From contig DUNO01000017.1 in NCBI GenBank assembly GCA_012839295.1, forward strand, positions 62,001 to 126,000: DNA of 64,000 nt. Reading direction: 5' to 3'. Positions 18,199-27,560 of the stretch are shown here, in pieces. Under the pieces are notes generated by a model. That model saw nothing but the letters and a program-made list of their open reading frames with translations, was not told where the DNA came from and did no database searches. The stretch's first letter is position 1, and every line of letters starts with the position of its first letter. Source of the DNA: Clostridiales bacterium. Its GTDB lineage: Bacteria > Bacillota > Clostridia > Lachnospirales > Lachnospiraceae. The translations under genes were made by a program, and so were the position numbers.

Positions 18199-19197
18199 TT
18201 ACAAGGCTTCACAAAAGGCTACGGCACGTTCGATCCAGCCCTCCACATCAGTTCCACGCCCTTCGCCAAATCCATGCCCGCCTTTCTCGCCTTCCTCCAA
18301 CCGGACAGGGATGCCTTTTTCCTCCAATACCTCTTTTAGCCGTTCGGAATTTTTGCTTGGCACGACCGGATCATCCTTACAGCATACAATATAGCAGGGT
18401 GGGTAATCCCTGCCTACATGCTCATCCACATTGTATTCGCGCAGCTTTTCTTCACTATAATTTTTACCAAGCATCGTCTCGCAAAAGGTATTTGCTGACT
18501 TATCCTTATTAAAAAGCCTATTGGAAACAGCCGGATAAACAGGGAACATAGCCTTGGGCTTTGGCAAGCCATATGTAGCAAATCCATGGTTTTCCGTTCC
18601 CCAAAGGGAGGTAAGGTTTCCACCCGCAGAAAAACCACACACAATGTAATGCTTTGGATCAATTTTAAACTGATCTGCATGCTTTATTACATATTTTATT
18701 GCAGCTGCCAAGTCATCCAATGGTTTTGGCAGCAGTCCCTTTCCACCGGTACGATAAGTTAAGACGAAAGCAGGATATCCCAGTTCATTCAGCTTGGCGG
18801 CCACCGGATATGCCTCTACCATGGAGCAGACAGCGGTATAAGCTCCCCCAGCGCAAACCATTACAAAGGGCCTGCTCTTATCATTAGGAGCAATGGCTTT
18901 TTTCGGAGGGAAATAAATAATGTTTACATCCTTTTTCTTAGGGCCGCCTTGGCTCTCCTCTTGTGAATATACAGGATATAGGTAGTTGCCAGCCTTTGCC
19001 ACCTCTATGAGACGCTTAATTCCGTTCAATGTACTTTCTGCATTCCAACCAGCATTTTTTTCCAAGTTATCTAAGCTGGCATATGAGATCATTTGGGTAG
19101 CGAGTCCGCCACCGGAAATAAAATATGGTATAGCCTCTTTTAATTCCGGGATTTTCTTAATGTCCTTAACTAAAGTCTTTGATGTTATTTCTATCAT
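18199..19197 (-). CDS. Alpha/beta-hydrolase carbohydrate esterase-like, with N-terminal helical domain
   Basis: The 332-residue protein has an alpha/beta-hydrolase core with the nucleophile elbow GFSAGG and an oxyanion region VMVCAGGAY. The late KDDPVVP (acid) and GGHGFG (histidine) complete the triad, as in BD-FAE/acetyl-esterase enzymes that deacylate polysaccharides. Residues 1-72 (SKTLVKDIKKIPELKEAIPY and onward) form a separate helical module, reminiscent of DUF1858-like or the enzyme-tail domains seen elsewhere here. It has no signal peptide. Between GH78 and GH43 genes, it probably removes acetyl or other acyl groups from imported oligosaccharides; the substrate is inferred. Confidence 0.82.
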   Translation of the reverse strand: MIEITSKTLVKDIKKIPELKEAIPYFISGGGLATQMISYASLDNLEKNAGWNAESTLNGIKRLIEVAKAGNYLYPVYSQEESQGGPKKKDVNIIYFPPKKAIAPNDKSRPFVMVCAGGAYTAVCSMVEAYPVAAKLNELGYPAFVLTYRTGGKGLLPKPLDDLAAAIKYVIKHADQFKIDPKHYIVCGFSAGGNLTSLWGTENHGFATYGLPKPKAMFPVYPAVSNRLFNKDKSANTFCETMLGKNYSEEKLREYNVDEHVGRDYPPCYIVCCKDDPVVPSKNSERLKEVLEEKGIPVRLEEGEKGGHGFGEGRGTDVEGWIERAVAFCEAL

Positions 19198-19234
19198 TAC
19201 TACCTTTCTCCCTTCAATTCACTTATCCTCTCCC

Positions 19235-21016
19235 TTACACGACTTTCAAGCTATCACCTTCGGTTATACCCCTTTCATTAAAGGCATCAAGCCTCAGGTA
19301 AAGCGGCTGGTCTTTTATAATAGCGCCAAGATTCACCTGGCTTGTTCCAAATACCATATAGCTATGATAAAGCTTATCAGGCGAGTATCCCCAGACAACA
19401 TTAACGCCAACTGCATCGGAATCATCCCAGGATACCAAGAGGTCAAGGCCGGATAGGAATTTCGTCTTAATTCCCTTTGGTTTTTTCGGAAGCTCTCCTT
19501 CACCGATGCCAAACACCCTAAGACCTGATAGATTTGCATTCTGTCTATAGGGAAGTTCATTTACCGTACATCTAATATATCTTGCTTCGATCCCTTCTTC
19601 CCTGACAACCAGGTCATGGGATAAATCTGTATCGGCATCGGATTTATCTTCAATTACAAAATACTCTTTTCCGTCCAGGGAACCTTCTAATATCCATCTG
19701 GTATAGAGCTTTCTATCTTCGATATGCCGCTTTGAACTGGTGACATCCTGCAAGGCTACCCCTTCCGGGATTTGGATGTTCTCTATCTGATCAGCAAAAT
19801 TGATCTGAATGGCCCGGACATCACAGTTATGCTGTAAGTCTATCTCCAGCCATTCACCCGAATGATTGGTAGCAGCCCTCCACCAGGTCTGTACATTTTC
19901 ATCCGTTGCCTTGGAAGCATCCCTGCCTTCTTCAAAGGATGAGGCTTTTGCAGGCTTTTTGTAAGAGAGGAGCATCCACTCGGGAGCTGCCCATGGATCC
20001 ATGGTTCCCTGCACCATCCTCCTAGGCCAGTCACCATATCCTGTATTACAGAATAATTCGCCATCCTTGTCATAACCGGCAGGCCATAACCCGACCCGCC
20101 GTTCAAACTGTTGGTTCACACTGATCCTCATGGATGCTATGTGCCACAAGTTCCCGAACCTATCTTCGATTGTTGACCCGTGACCGGCACCGGGCAGAAA
20201 GCCACCCGGCTGATAAGAATAAGGATTGCTCCTTTGCAGGGTATAAGGCCCAAGAGGATGATCTGAGACATATACACCGTCTCCATAAACATTAAAATGA
20301 GTACCTGAGAAGGAATATTGTAAGTAATATCTGTTGTTATGCTTATTTATCCAGGCTCCCTCTATGTATGGATCATTACCGAAGTATTTCCGGATCATTT
20401 CCACCTGCTCCTCCGGTACCTCCGGCATAGTGCTTAAAAAGCCCTGAACCTTAGCCTCTATTTGTTCCGGCGTCTGAGGTGGGATATGGTTTTCTCCCGC
20501 CCGCTCAAATCCATATTCCCTAATATGGGCAGAAATGAGCTCCACTGGCTCGCTCTTTGGAGCCATATCCTCCGGGTTTAATTCTACCCCGTAAATCGGT
20601 GCTACATTGGAGCATCCCCAGAAAAGATAAATTCTGCTATCATCATCTGCAAATAAATTCGGATCCCAAAAAGGGAAGCTTCCCTTAATTTCCTCAAATT
20701 CGCTTTGAAAGGGATCCTTCGTCCGAAAAAAGGAACAGTTACCGGCATTGGATGCGGAAAAATAAAGGTAATCTCCGATGACGCATGCGTCCGGGGCATA
20801 ATCATAAACCGGAACATCCTTTAACGGATGAAATTCCCACTCCACAAGATCGTCGCTTGACAAAAAACCGCCGGCCATAGACGGAAATAACAAATACTTT
20901 CCTTTAAAGGATACTAAGGTTGGATCCGCAGCCTCCCTGGCTAGCGAAAGCTTTCCGTATTCATCGATAAACTGATATTTATACTCCATGCTGATTGGAT
21001 TGCATATATACTTCAT
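19235..21016 (-). CDS. GH43-like glycosidase with discoidin and Fn3-like C-terminal domains
   Basis: The 593-residue protein opens with a five-bladed propeller characteristic of GH43. Candidate catalytic residues are Asp in AREAADPTLV (base), Asp in FPFWDPNLFADDDS (pKa modulator) and Glu in DPYIEGAW (acid). From about residue 340, KASSFEEGRDASKATDEN and the following segment look like an F5/8 type C (discoidin) carbohydrate-binding domain. The last 80 residues (SGLDLLVSWDDSDAVGVNVV) resemble fibronectin type III. There is no signal peptide. GH43 enzymes typically remove xylose, arabinose or galactose. It lies between an esterase and another GH43 in the sulfatase locus. Confidence 0.83.
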   Translation of the reverse strand: MKYICNPISMEYKYQFIDEYGKLSLAREAADPTLVSFKGKYLLFPSMAGGFLSSDDLVEWEFHPLKDVPVYDYAPDACVIGDYLYFSASNAGNCSFFRTKDPFQSEFEEIKGSFPFWDPNLFADDDSRIYLFWGCSNVAPIYGVELNPEDMAPKSEPVELISAHIREYGFERAGENHIPPQTPEQIEAKVQGFLSTMPEVPEEQVEMIRKYFGNDPYIEGAWINKHNNRYYLQYSFSGTHFNVYGDGVYVSDHPLGPYTLQRSNPYSYQPGGFLPGAGHGSTIEDRFGNLWHIASMRISVNQQFERRVGLWPAGYDKDGELFCNTGYGDWPRRMVQGTMDPWAAPEWMLLSYKKPAKASSFEEGRDASKATDENVQTWWRAATNHSGEWLEIDLQHNCDVRAIQINFADQIENIQIPEGVALQDVTSSKRHIEDRKLYTRWILEGSLDGKEYFVIEDKSDADTDLSHDLVVREEGIEARYIRCTVNELPYRQNANLSGLRVFGIGEGELPKKPKGIKTKFLSGLDLLVSWDDSDAVGVNVVWGYSPDKLYHSYMVFGTSQVNLGAIIKDQPLYLRLDAFNERGITEGDSLKVV

Positions 21017-21175
21017 ATCACATTCTCCTGTTTGCTTTTTATTACTTACTTAAATCACATATTTTCTATCATTGGATATTTTTCTTTCCATTCAATAATG
21101 TTTCCTAGGAAGATATAAAAACATACCTTTTTCCCATTCTTACTACGAATATGTGGAATGAATTCCTGCTCATTT

Positions 21176-22810
21176 TTAACCTTCAATTGGTACATAAGAA
21201 TACCAGTCAAAGGCAGCATACTTTTCCTTTGTTTCCGTGACGCCGCTGGCAAACATACCGATATATGCACCTACAAAGCCTCCAGCTGTTTCAGAGCCTA
21301 AGAAGCCTCCATCCACATTTTCACATACAGCTACCAGCTGTTCTTTGCTGGTTCCGGCATAGAAGCTGTAATTTGTTTCATTCCCTTTAATTTTTAAATA
21401 TATCGCAGGTTTATCCTTCGTCATATTGACTTCTACGCTTCCATGGCATTCTTCCTTGTAATATTGCCTCTCTTCCTTGACCAGCAGCTTTGTCGAAACA
21501 CACTTGACACATGGATCACCTTTTTCATTCAGGCAGCATTCCAGCCGAAGCTGGTGCGCATCATTTTGTAATACAACAAGACCGGCGTGTTCCGATTCTT
21601 CCGGAAGGAACACCAGCTTAACCATTACCTCAAAGCTCTTATGCTGTTGCCTTCTGCCCAAAAAGCTGACACATTCCTTCGTTTTGCCTATCAGAAGATA
21701 CTTTTCATAAAAGCTTGTGCCGATTCCATCAAGCTCCCAGGGAGTTATTTGCTTCTTGAGAAGCTTTAGCATAAGGCAGCTGTCCTGTAGCTTTACGAAG
21801 TCCTCATAGGGAGTTCCAAGGAAGTTCCACTCCATTCCAAGCTTATCCCCATCAAAGTGATCCAATACTACAGCCCGCTTCTCCTTTGTACCATTGACAG
21901 GAAGGCTTTCCGGACTCGGATAGCTCAGCTCCACCTTACCCGTACCATAGCTGACAACCGGCCATCCATCCTCCCAGGTTACCGGAGTAATAAAGGTTTC
22001 CCTCCCCATAATTTTATGGTATCCGCCCATTAACCTTGATCCCAGCATCACCATATACCAAGAGCCATCCTTCAGCTCAACAAGATCCCCATGACCGACA
22101 TTGCAGATAGGGTAATTTTTGCCCAGATGCCTGTGTGTCAATATTGGATTTCCTTCGAAACCTTCATATTCTCCCATAACCTCTTTACTTCTGCTGATCG
22201 TAATCGCATGATAATGTTCCGTGCCACCCTCTGAAATCATCAGATAATACCAGCCGTCTTTTTTATAGATATGGGGACCCTCCGGAGAAGCTGCATTCTT
22301 TAAAGCTCCCGCCCAAAGAACTTTACGTTCTCCGACCAATTCCATCTTTTTCAGATCAATCTCACTGCACCATACTCCGGGTTCTTCGCCATATCCTGCC
22401 GAACCTGTATAATATACTTTGCCATCATCATCAAAAAACAGGGATGGATCAATACCTACCGCCCCTTCGATTACATGCAGCTCCGACCAGGGACCTTTCG
22501 GATCTTTTGCTGTTACAATAAAATTCTTGCCCTGCATGGATGCATTTGTGGTTATCATATAATAGGTACCCTCGTGATAACGGATTGTAGGGGCAAAGAT
22601 TCCGCCCGAGATCATTTCATAGGTAAGGGACAGCTGGCTTTCCCTGTCAAGAACATGTCCAATCTGCTCCCAATGTGCCAGATCCCTGCTATGAAAAATG
22701 GGAACTCCCGGAAAAAAGCTAAAGCTGGATGTGACCATATAAAAATCATCTTCTACCCTTACAATTGACGGATCCGGATAAAACCCGGATAAAATTGGAT
22801 TTGTTAACAT
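21176..22810 (-). CDS. GH43 beta-xylosidase/alpha-L-arabinofuranosidase-like enzyme
   Basis: The 544-residue protein starts NPILSGFYPDPSIVRVEDDF, the hallmark of XynB-type GH43 with the base Asp in DPS. Further active-site residues lie in GIDPSLFFDDDG and in AASPEGPH (acid Glu). A C-terminal beta-sandwich of about 200 residues (DHFDGDKLGMEWNFLGTP onward) is typical of the two-domain subfamilies 11/12. It lacks a signal peptide and would act on short xylose- or arabinose-containing oligosaccharides. A probable promoter lies far upstream (23089-23116), giving a long leader. The 159-base gap to the next gene shows nothing clear. Confidence 0.88.
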   Translation of the reverse strand: MLTNPILSGFYPDPSIVRVEDDFYMVTSSFSFFPGVPIFHSRDLAHWEQIGHVLDRESQLSLTYEMISGGIFAPTIRYHEGTYYMITTNASMQGKNFIVTAKDPKGPWSELHVIEGAVGIDPSLFFDDDGKVYYTGSAGYGEEPGVWCSEIDLKKMELVGERKVLWAGALKNAASPEGPHIYKKDGWYYLMISEGGTEHYHAITISRSKEVMGEYEGFEGNPILTHRHLGKNYPICNVGHGDLVELKDGSWYMVMLGSRLMGGYHKIMGRETFITPVTWEDGWPVVSYGTGKVELSYPSPESLPVNGTKEKRAVVLDHFDGDKLGMEWNFLGTPYEDFVKLQDSCLMLKLLKKQITPWELDGIGTSFYEKYLLIGKTKECVSFLGRRQQHKSFEVMVKLVFLPEESEHAGLVVLQNDAHQLRLECCLNEKGDPCVKCVSTKLLVKEERQYYKEECHGSVEVNMTKDKPAIYLKIKGNETNYSFYAGTSKEQLVAVCENVDGGFLGSETAGGFVGAYIGMFASGVTETKEKYAAFDWYSYVPIEG

Positions 22811-23088
22811 TTTTTATACTCCTTTTCAATTGATACAAATTCTATTTAACCTCTCAAGTAACAATGCGGATTATGAATTTCCTCTTTGGCTAAAGCTTAA
22901 GGATTGCCTAAAAACCTTATAAGCTACGCTGTATTTTATTAATATTCTAAGCTTTCTGCCCAGCCTTATATATAAAAGATTTGTTATTTTTTATATATTT
23001 TCAACTATAGTCGTATTTATTTATAGTAAAAACTATGAATTCACGTGAACACCCCCAATTTCAAACACTTGTTGGAACTTATAATTTT

Positions 23089-23116
23089 ATTATAATATTA
23101 GTAAAACAAGTATCAA
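23089..23116 (-). promoter_or_regulatory. Probable promoter with long leader before the GH43 gene
   Basis: On the minus strand, TTGATA (23116-23111), a 16-base spacer and TATAAT (23094-23089) form a good sigma-A promoter. Transcription would start near 23082, leaving a leader of about 270 bases before the GH43 start at 22810. The leader is AT-rich with a short dyad (AAAGCTTA / TAAGCTTT) but matches no riboswitch I know. This covers most of the 440-base gene-free stretch 22811-23250. Confidence 0.55.
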
Positions 23117-23191
23117 CCATCAATATTTCTATATCTGTTGGAATTTAAGTGACCAGGAAAGAAACTGAAGGAAAAGCCCTTTATCCTGTTT

Positions 23192-23250
23192 ATGAATAAA
23201 TGAAGGGATCCTGCTATAATCAAACAAGCAGGATCCCTTCATTTATTCAT
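23192..23250 (-). terminator. Long hairpin terminator after the GPH transporter gene
   Basis: Arms 23192-23215 and 23227-23250 are perfectly complementary over 24 bp with an 11-base loop, directly abutting the stop codon of the transporter. It probably separates the transporter/GH78 transcript from the GH43-to-GH2 transcript downstream. Confidence 0.8.
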
Positions 23251-24621
23251 TTACTTCTTATTGCTTTCTTTCTCATCCCTTCTGGCTTTGAGAGTGGTAA
23301 TAACTTCTTCCAATTTGTGCTTATTAATATTGTATCCCAGGATAAAGATGATACCCGCTATTACGGTAAATACTGCCGGAACTATGATAGTTACCGCGAT
23401 AATGCCAAGCCTTGCACTGGGACTTTGTTCCTGGTGCGCAACATATCCTGTTGCTGCTAATACATAGCCTGGAATGGCACCGCCAATTCCTCCGGCAGCC
23501 TTGGCAACAAAGGAATTCAAGGAAGCCAGTGCCCCTTCCGCACGTATTCCCTTCTTATATTCAATATAGTCAATATTATCAGCCTGAATTGCAAATGCAT
23601 TTGTCATCATGGCACCGCCGGAGATACCTACTATGACCGCACTGATATAATACAGCGGCACGGAGGTTACTGCTAGTAGCCTTATCAAGCCGGCAGCTCC
23701 TGCCAAGATAAACGTTCCACTGTATAAGGCCTTCTTACCCAGCTTATTTGTTAATTTTTGTCCTATGAACATACCTATGAACATGGTAAGCATCTGAATC
23801 AAGCCCACAACACTTAATACCTCAAGCTTATTATCCAGAATATAAGTGGCAAAGAAAATATTGACGGAACTCGATCCGGTAGTGCCAATACTATAGATCA
23901 GTACTGTCAAAAATGTAGTCAGCACCGGTCTTTGCAGCAGCATTGGAATAACATCCTTAATTTTATATTTTTCTTCCTCAATGGGCTGTACCCTTTCCTT
24001 TACCCCCAATACCCCTATAATGGAAAAGGCCAGGGCAACCACCGTACCTCCCACGATTAATGCTGCATATCCGGCAAAGCCACCTCCAAAGCCCTTTAAA
24101 ACTAATGGGCCAACAGACATTACAATAATTGAGCCTGCCATAATACAAGCCCCTTTTATTGTACTTAAGGACGCTCTTTCCTTCATATCAGATGTCATAA
24201 CCGGCAACAGCGAATTCAAAGGAATATCCATCATATCAAAGCTTATTCCAATCAATAGATATGTAATATATACGATCACCAGTTTTATGCCTGGGAACAT
24301 GATCGGCCCGAACCATAAGAGCAAATAATTAATGGAGCATACAATAACCCCGATCAATAAATAGGGGCGGAATCTTCCCATTTTCGACTTTGGCAGGTGA
24401 TCAATGATAAATCCCATAATGGGGTCATTAACACCATCTAAAACCCTGGCTATAATAAATAAAGTTGCAACGGCTGCCGGATCTATTCCCGCAATATCCG
24501 TATAGAAAATCAATAGAAAGCTTCCAATCAATGTCATAATCGGGAGATTTCCCAGATTCGCTAAACCAAATGCCATTTTCTCCCCAACACGAATTCTATT
24601 TGGATTGTCTTTGTTACTCAT
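23251..24621 (-). CDS. GPH-family sugar/cation symporter (MelB-like)
   Basis: The product is about 456 residues from the ATG at 24621, which has GGGAGG seven bases upstream; an earlier in-frame ATG at 24636 has no such signal. The N-terminal RIRVGEKMAFGLANLG and the loop ARVLDGVNDPIMG followed by SKMGRFRPYLL are signatures of the glycoside-pentoside-hexuronide family. About 12 membrane segments are visible. It imports glycosides or oligosaccharides with a cation. Between two GH78/GH43 groups, it is the likely uptake route for the products that the cytoplasmic enzymes degrade. Confidence 0.9.
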   Translation of the reverse strand: MSNKDNPNRIRVGEKMAFGLANLGNLPIMTLIGSFLLIFYTDIAGIDPAAVATLFIIARVLDGVNDPIMGFIIDHLPKSKMGRFRPYLLIGVIVCSINYLLLWFGPIMFPGIKLVIVYITYLLIGISFDMMDIPLNSLLPVMTSDMKERASLSTIKGACIMAGSIIVMSVGPLVLKGFGGGFAGYAALIVGGTVVALAFSIIGVLGVKERVQPIEEEKYKIKDVIPMLLQRPVLTTFLTVLIYSIGTTGSSSVNIFFATYILDNKLEVLSVVGLIQMLTMFIGMFIGQKLTNKLGKKALYSGTFILAGAAGLIRLLAVTSVPLYYISAVIVGISGGAMMTNAFAIQADNIDYIEYKKGIRAEGALASLNSFVAKAAGGIGGAIPGYVLAATGYVAHQEQSPSARLGIIAVTIIVPAVFTVIAGIIFILGYNINKHKLEEVITTLKARRDEKESNKK

Positions 24622-24694
24622 CGTATTGCCTCCCATAAATAATTTTTTATTTTCGCATATGCCTGCGCATATACTGTAACATCATCCTTCTCAA

Positions 24695-27367
24695 TTAATG
24701 GATCAAGCAAGAATACTCATAGTGACCGCTGCCGACTGCATAGGCTGTTCCGTCCGGCAGGATAATGTCCGCTGTTGTATTGCATGGAATCTTAACACTC
24801 AGATGGAAGGTTCCATTCTCCTTTCGCCAATCGGAAACGATATCACCGTATTCGCTGCTGAAGGTTCGCTTCGCCCATTGCATCCTCTCATCCGGCTGAG
24901 GATGTATCATAATATGTTTATAACCAGGACGGCTCTTATCAATGCCATTGACATATCGAAAGATCCAATCATCCACACATCCAAAGGCGTAATGATTCAA
25001 GCTCATAGTAAATACCATATCCCCAAGGCTGGAGCAAAACGGCGTACCATCCTCTGCAAGAGCATACCAGCTCTCCCAAATCGTTGTTGCACCATGCTGT
25101 ACCTCATACAGCCAGGATGGCGCTTTCTCCTGATATAAGAGCTCATACGCCAAATCAACCCTTCCAATTTTGCACAATGCATCCTGTAATATCGGGGTGC
25201 CTAAAAAGCCCGTATCCAGGCACCCCCCGTTATCCTTCAGAATTTGCACAAGCCTGTCTGCAAAAAGCTGCTTATGCTGTTCCGGTACCAAGCCATAATA
25301 AATCGACATAGCATATGCACCCATAAGCTCAGCCGGCATTCTGCCGTCCTCCCGGATGACTCCCTTACCGTAAGCATCCTTGATCTTTTCGGCCATATCC
25401 TTATAATAGGCAGCATCCTCCGCTTTCTTTAATACCCCGGCGATTTCAGACAAGGAGGACACACTGTAGTAAGCATAAATCGGCGCAACATACTGCTGGG
25501 AGATACGGATAGCCTCGTAGGTTCCTTCCCCATAGCCATCCTTTGAATAACTGGGAATCAGGTGTTCCCCATAATGGAATCCCGAATTCCACAGATACTG
25601 CTCCACCTCATCCGGAAGGCTGCTTTCAGGCGGACGCCGGTTTTTTGCCGTGCGAAGAACATAATCGCACCAGCTCTTCATGGATTTATATTGTTCCTGA
25701 AGGATCCGGGTGTTCCCTGTTACCTGGTACATATAGTAAGGAACTAATACCGCAGCATCACTCCAGCCGGCGGAGCTAACCTCTCCCGGCAGATTATATT
25801 GCTGCTCATATCCCTTCTCCAGGCCAATCCAAGCGCCGGCATTGGGTACCACACATGGAACAGAGCCATTGTCCCTCTGCTCAATCGCCAGATTCTTAAG
25901 CCATCTCGTCAGGAACGGAGTTACGTCCTCATTCAACAGGGCTGTGGTAGTATATACCTGGATATCCCCTGTCCAGCCGGCTTTTTCCCGCTGAGGGCAG
26001 TCCGTCGGGATGGAAAGCATATTGGCACGCTGCGACCAGCGGGTATTTTCATATAAGCGGTTAACATCCTGATTAGAGCACTCAAAGGTTCCTGTATTTT
26101 CTTTTTCAGAGCTAATTACGACAGCCGTAAAATCCTCCGGATTAATTGCCTCCAGGCCGGAAACCTGCACGTAACGAAAGCCGTGAAACGTAAAATATGG
26201 CTCATAAACCGATGGATTGCCATCAGAGATATATACGACCCTCTGATCGGCAGTAGGGTTATTGATAAAGAAATTCCCATCCTTATCAAGGCCTTCCGTA
26301 TGCTCCAAAGTAATGGCCTGACCCTTTGGGGCATGAACCCGGAAGCGGACCCGGCCGGCAATGACCTGCCCAAAATCCAGAATATGCTCTCCTTTTGGGG
26401 AGACAGCCGCTGCGACTACCGGTAATGTCATAACAGGCCTTACGGGCTGCCCATATTGTGCCTTCAAGTTCTTATAACCATGATCAGCCAATCTGCCCTC
26501 CTGCCAGTTAGTATCGTCATATCCGGGCACATCCCAGCCATGCGGAATCAGGTTTGCATCAAAGCACTCTCCGGCGTAGAGATCAGAGAAGCGGACCGGC
26601 CCCTCCGATACCTTCACGGTTTCATCAGAAACCACCGTTTCCCGGGTTCCGTTATCGTACTCCACTTCTATCTGCAGTAAAATGGCGTGGGCAGGATTAT
26701 AGTCATCTGCAACGGTCTTGCTCATATAACAGTGGTACCAGCCATCACCTACATACATGCCAACCACATTCTCGCCGTCTTCCAGCAATGAGGTGACATC
26801 ATAAGTCTGGTAACTCAGATAATCACGGTATACGGTAAATTCAGGAGCAAATTCACGGTCGTCCGGACGCTTACCATTCACTGTCAAACGGTATATACCA
26901 TGACAGGTCGCATATAGTCTTGCCTTGACAACCTTACCCTTAAGCCGAAATGCTTTCCGAAACATCGACGCACAGGGCTGTTCAGAAAAATGCATAGCTC
27001 TTTCAAAGGTGTCCAAGGGTGATTCTACCCATTTGGCTACCCATTCAGACTCTTCAAGAAATGCGCTCTCAAATATGGAATTTGCCGAGGCTTCATTTCC
27101 ATAGTTATCAGTTACAGTGACCGTCCATTGGTAAGTAGTTCTACTTTGTAGTGGCGTTCCTTCATAGGGAACAAAGGCAGAGGTACCTGATTCTACCCTT
27201 CCTGTATCCCAAACAATCCCTCCTTCCTGATCGGTTACGGTGATTTGATAGGCTGCTTGCATTACATCACACTGGTCACTTTCAATGATCCAGGAGAAGT
27301 ACGGTATACTGTCAATACCAAGCGGTTTCTTCATGTTCAGACATCTTAGTTTGCTTAAACGTATCAT
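24695..27367 (-). CDS. Alpha-L-rhamnosidase (GH78)
   Basis: The product is about 890 residues from the ATG at 27367, directly behind AAAGGAGGA; a longer frame begins at 27421. The GH78 pattern is clear: beta-sandwich N domains (TVNGKRPDDREFAPEFTVYR), a second sandwich (PYFTFHGFRYVQVSG), and the alpha-barrel hallmark IPTDCPQREKAGWTGDIQVY. There is no signal peptide and no added helical tail. It is 73 bases upstream of the GPH transporter on the same transcript and divergent from an AraC regulator, so import and hydrolysis of a rhamnoside are probably co-regulated. Confidence 0.9.
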   Translation of the reverse strand: MIRLSKLRCLNMKKPLGIDSIPYFSWIIESDQCDVMQAAYQITVTDQEGGIVWDTGRVESGTSAFVPYEGTPLQSRTTYQWTVTVTDNYGNEASANSIFESAFLEESEWVAKWVESPLDTFERAMHFSEQPCASMFRKAFRLKGKVVKARLYATCHGIYRLTVNGKRPDDREFAPEFTVYRDYLSYQTYDVTSLLEDGENVVGMYVGDGWYHCYMSKTVADDYNPAHAILLQIEVEYDNGTRETVVSDETVKVSEGPVRFSDLYAGECFDANLIPHGWDVPGYDDTNWQEGRLADHGYKNLKAQYGQPVRPVMTLPVVAAAVSPKGEHILDFGQVIAGRVRFRVHAPKGQAITLEHTEGLDKDGNFFINNPTADQRVVYISDGNPSVYEPYFTFHGFRYVQVSGLEAINPEDFTAVVISSEKENTGTFECSNQDVNRLYENTRWSQRANMLSIPTDCPQREKAGWTGDIQVYTTTALLNEDVTPFLTRWLKNLAIEQRDNGSVPCVVPNAGAWIGLEKGYEQQYNLPGEVSSAGWSDAAVLVPYYMYQVTGNTRILQEQYKSMKSWCDYVLRTAKNRRPPESSLPDEVEQYLWNSGFHYGEHLIPSYSKDGYGEGTYEAIRISQQYVAPIYAYYSVSSLSEIAGVLKKAEDAAYYKDMAEKIKDAYGKGVIREDGRMPAELMGAYAMSIYYGLVPEQHKQLFADRLVQILKDNGGCLDTGFLGTPILQDALCKIGRVDLAYELLYQEKAPSWLYEVQHGATTIWESWYALAEDGTPFCSSLGDMVFTMSLNHYAFGCVDDWIFRYVNGIDKSRPGYKHIMIHPQPDERMQWAKRTFSSEYGDIVSDWRKENGTFHLSVKIPCNTTADIILPDGTAYAVGSGHYEYSCLIH

Positions 27368-27560
27368 GCTCTCTCTTCCTCCTTTGCTAATGCAATAATA
27401 GCTTAGCTTTTCATGCGCCATTCCACAATGTAGTAACTCGACTTATGAAATAGTGAATTGTTCTATTACGACTTTAGATCCGTGAAACACATTTACTTTT
27501 GGTGTTGGGTTTGCTATCATAACATTGATAAAAGGAATGTTGCTGAAGGAGCTGTTAAAA

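Noticed and set aside
21055-21270. Small minus-strand frame overlapping the GH43 3' end
   Set aside because: Out-of-frame shadow of the GH43 coding sequence without its own start signal.
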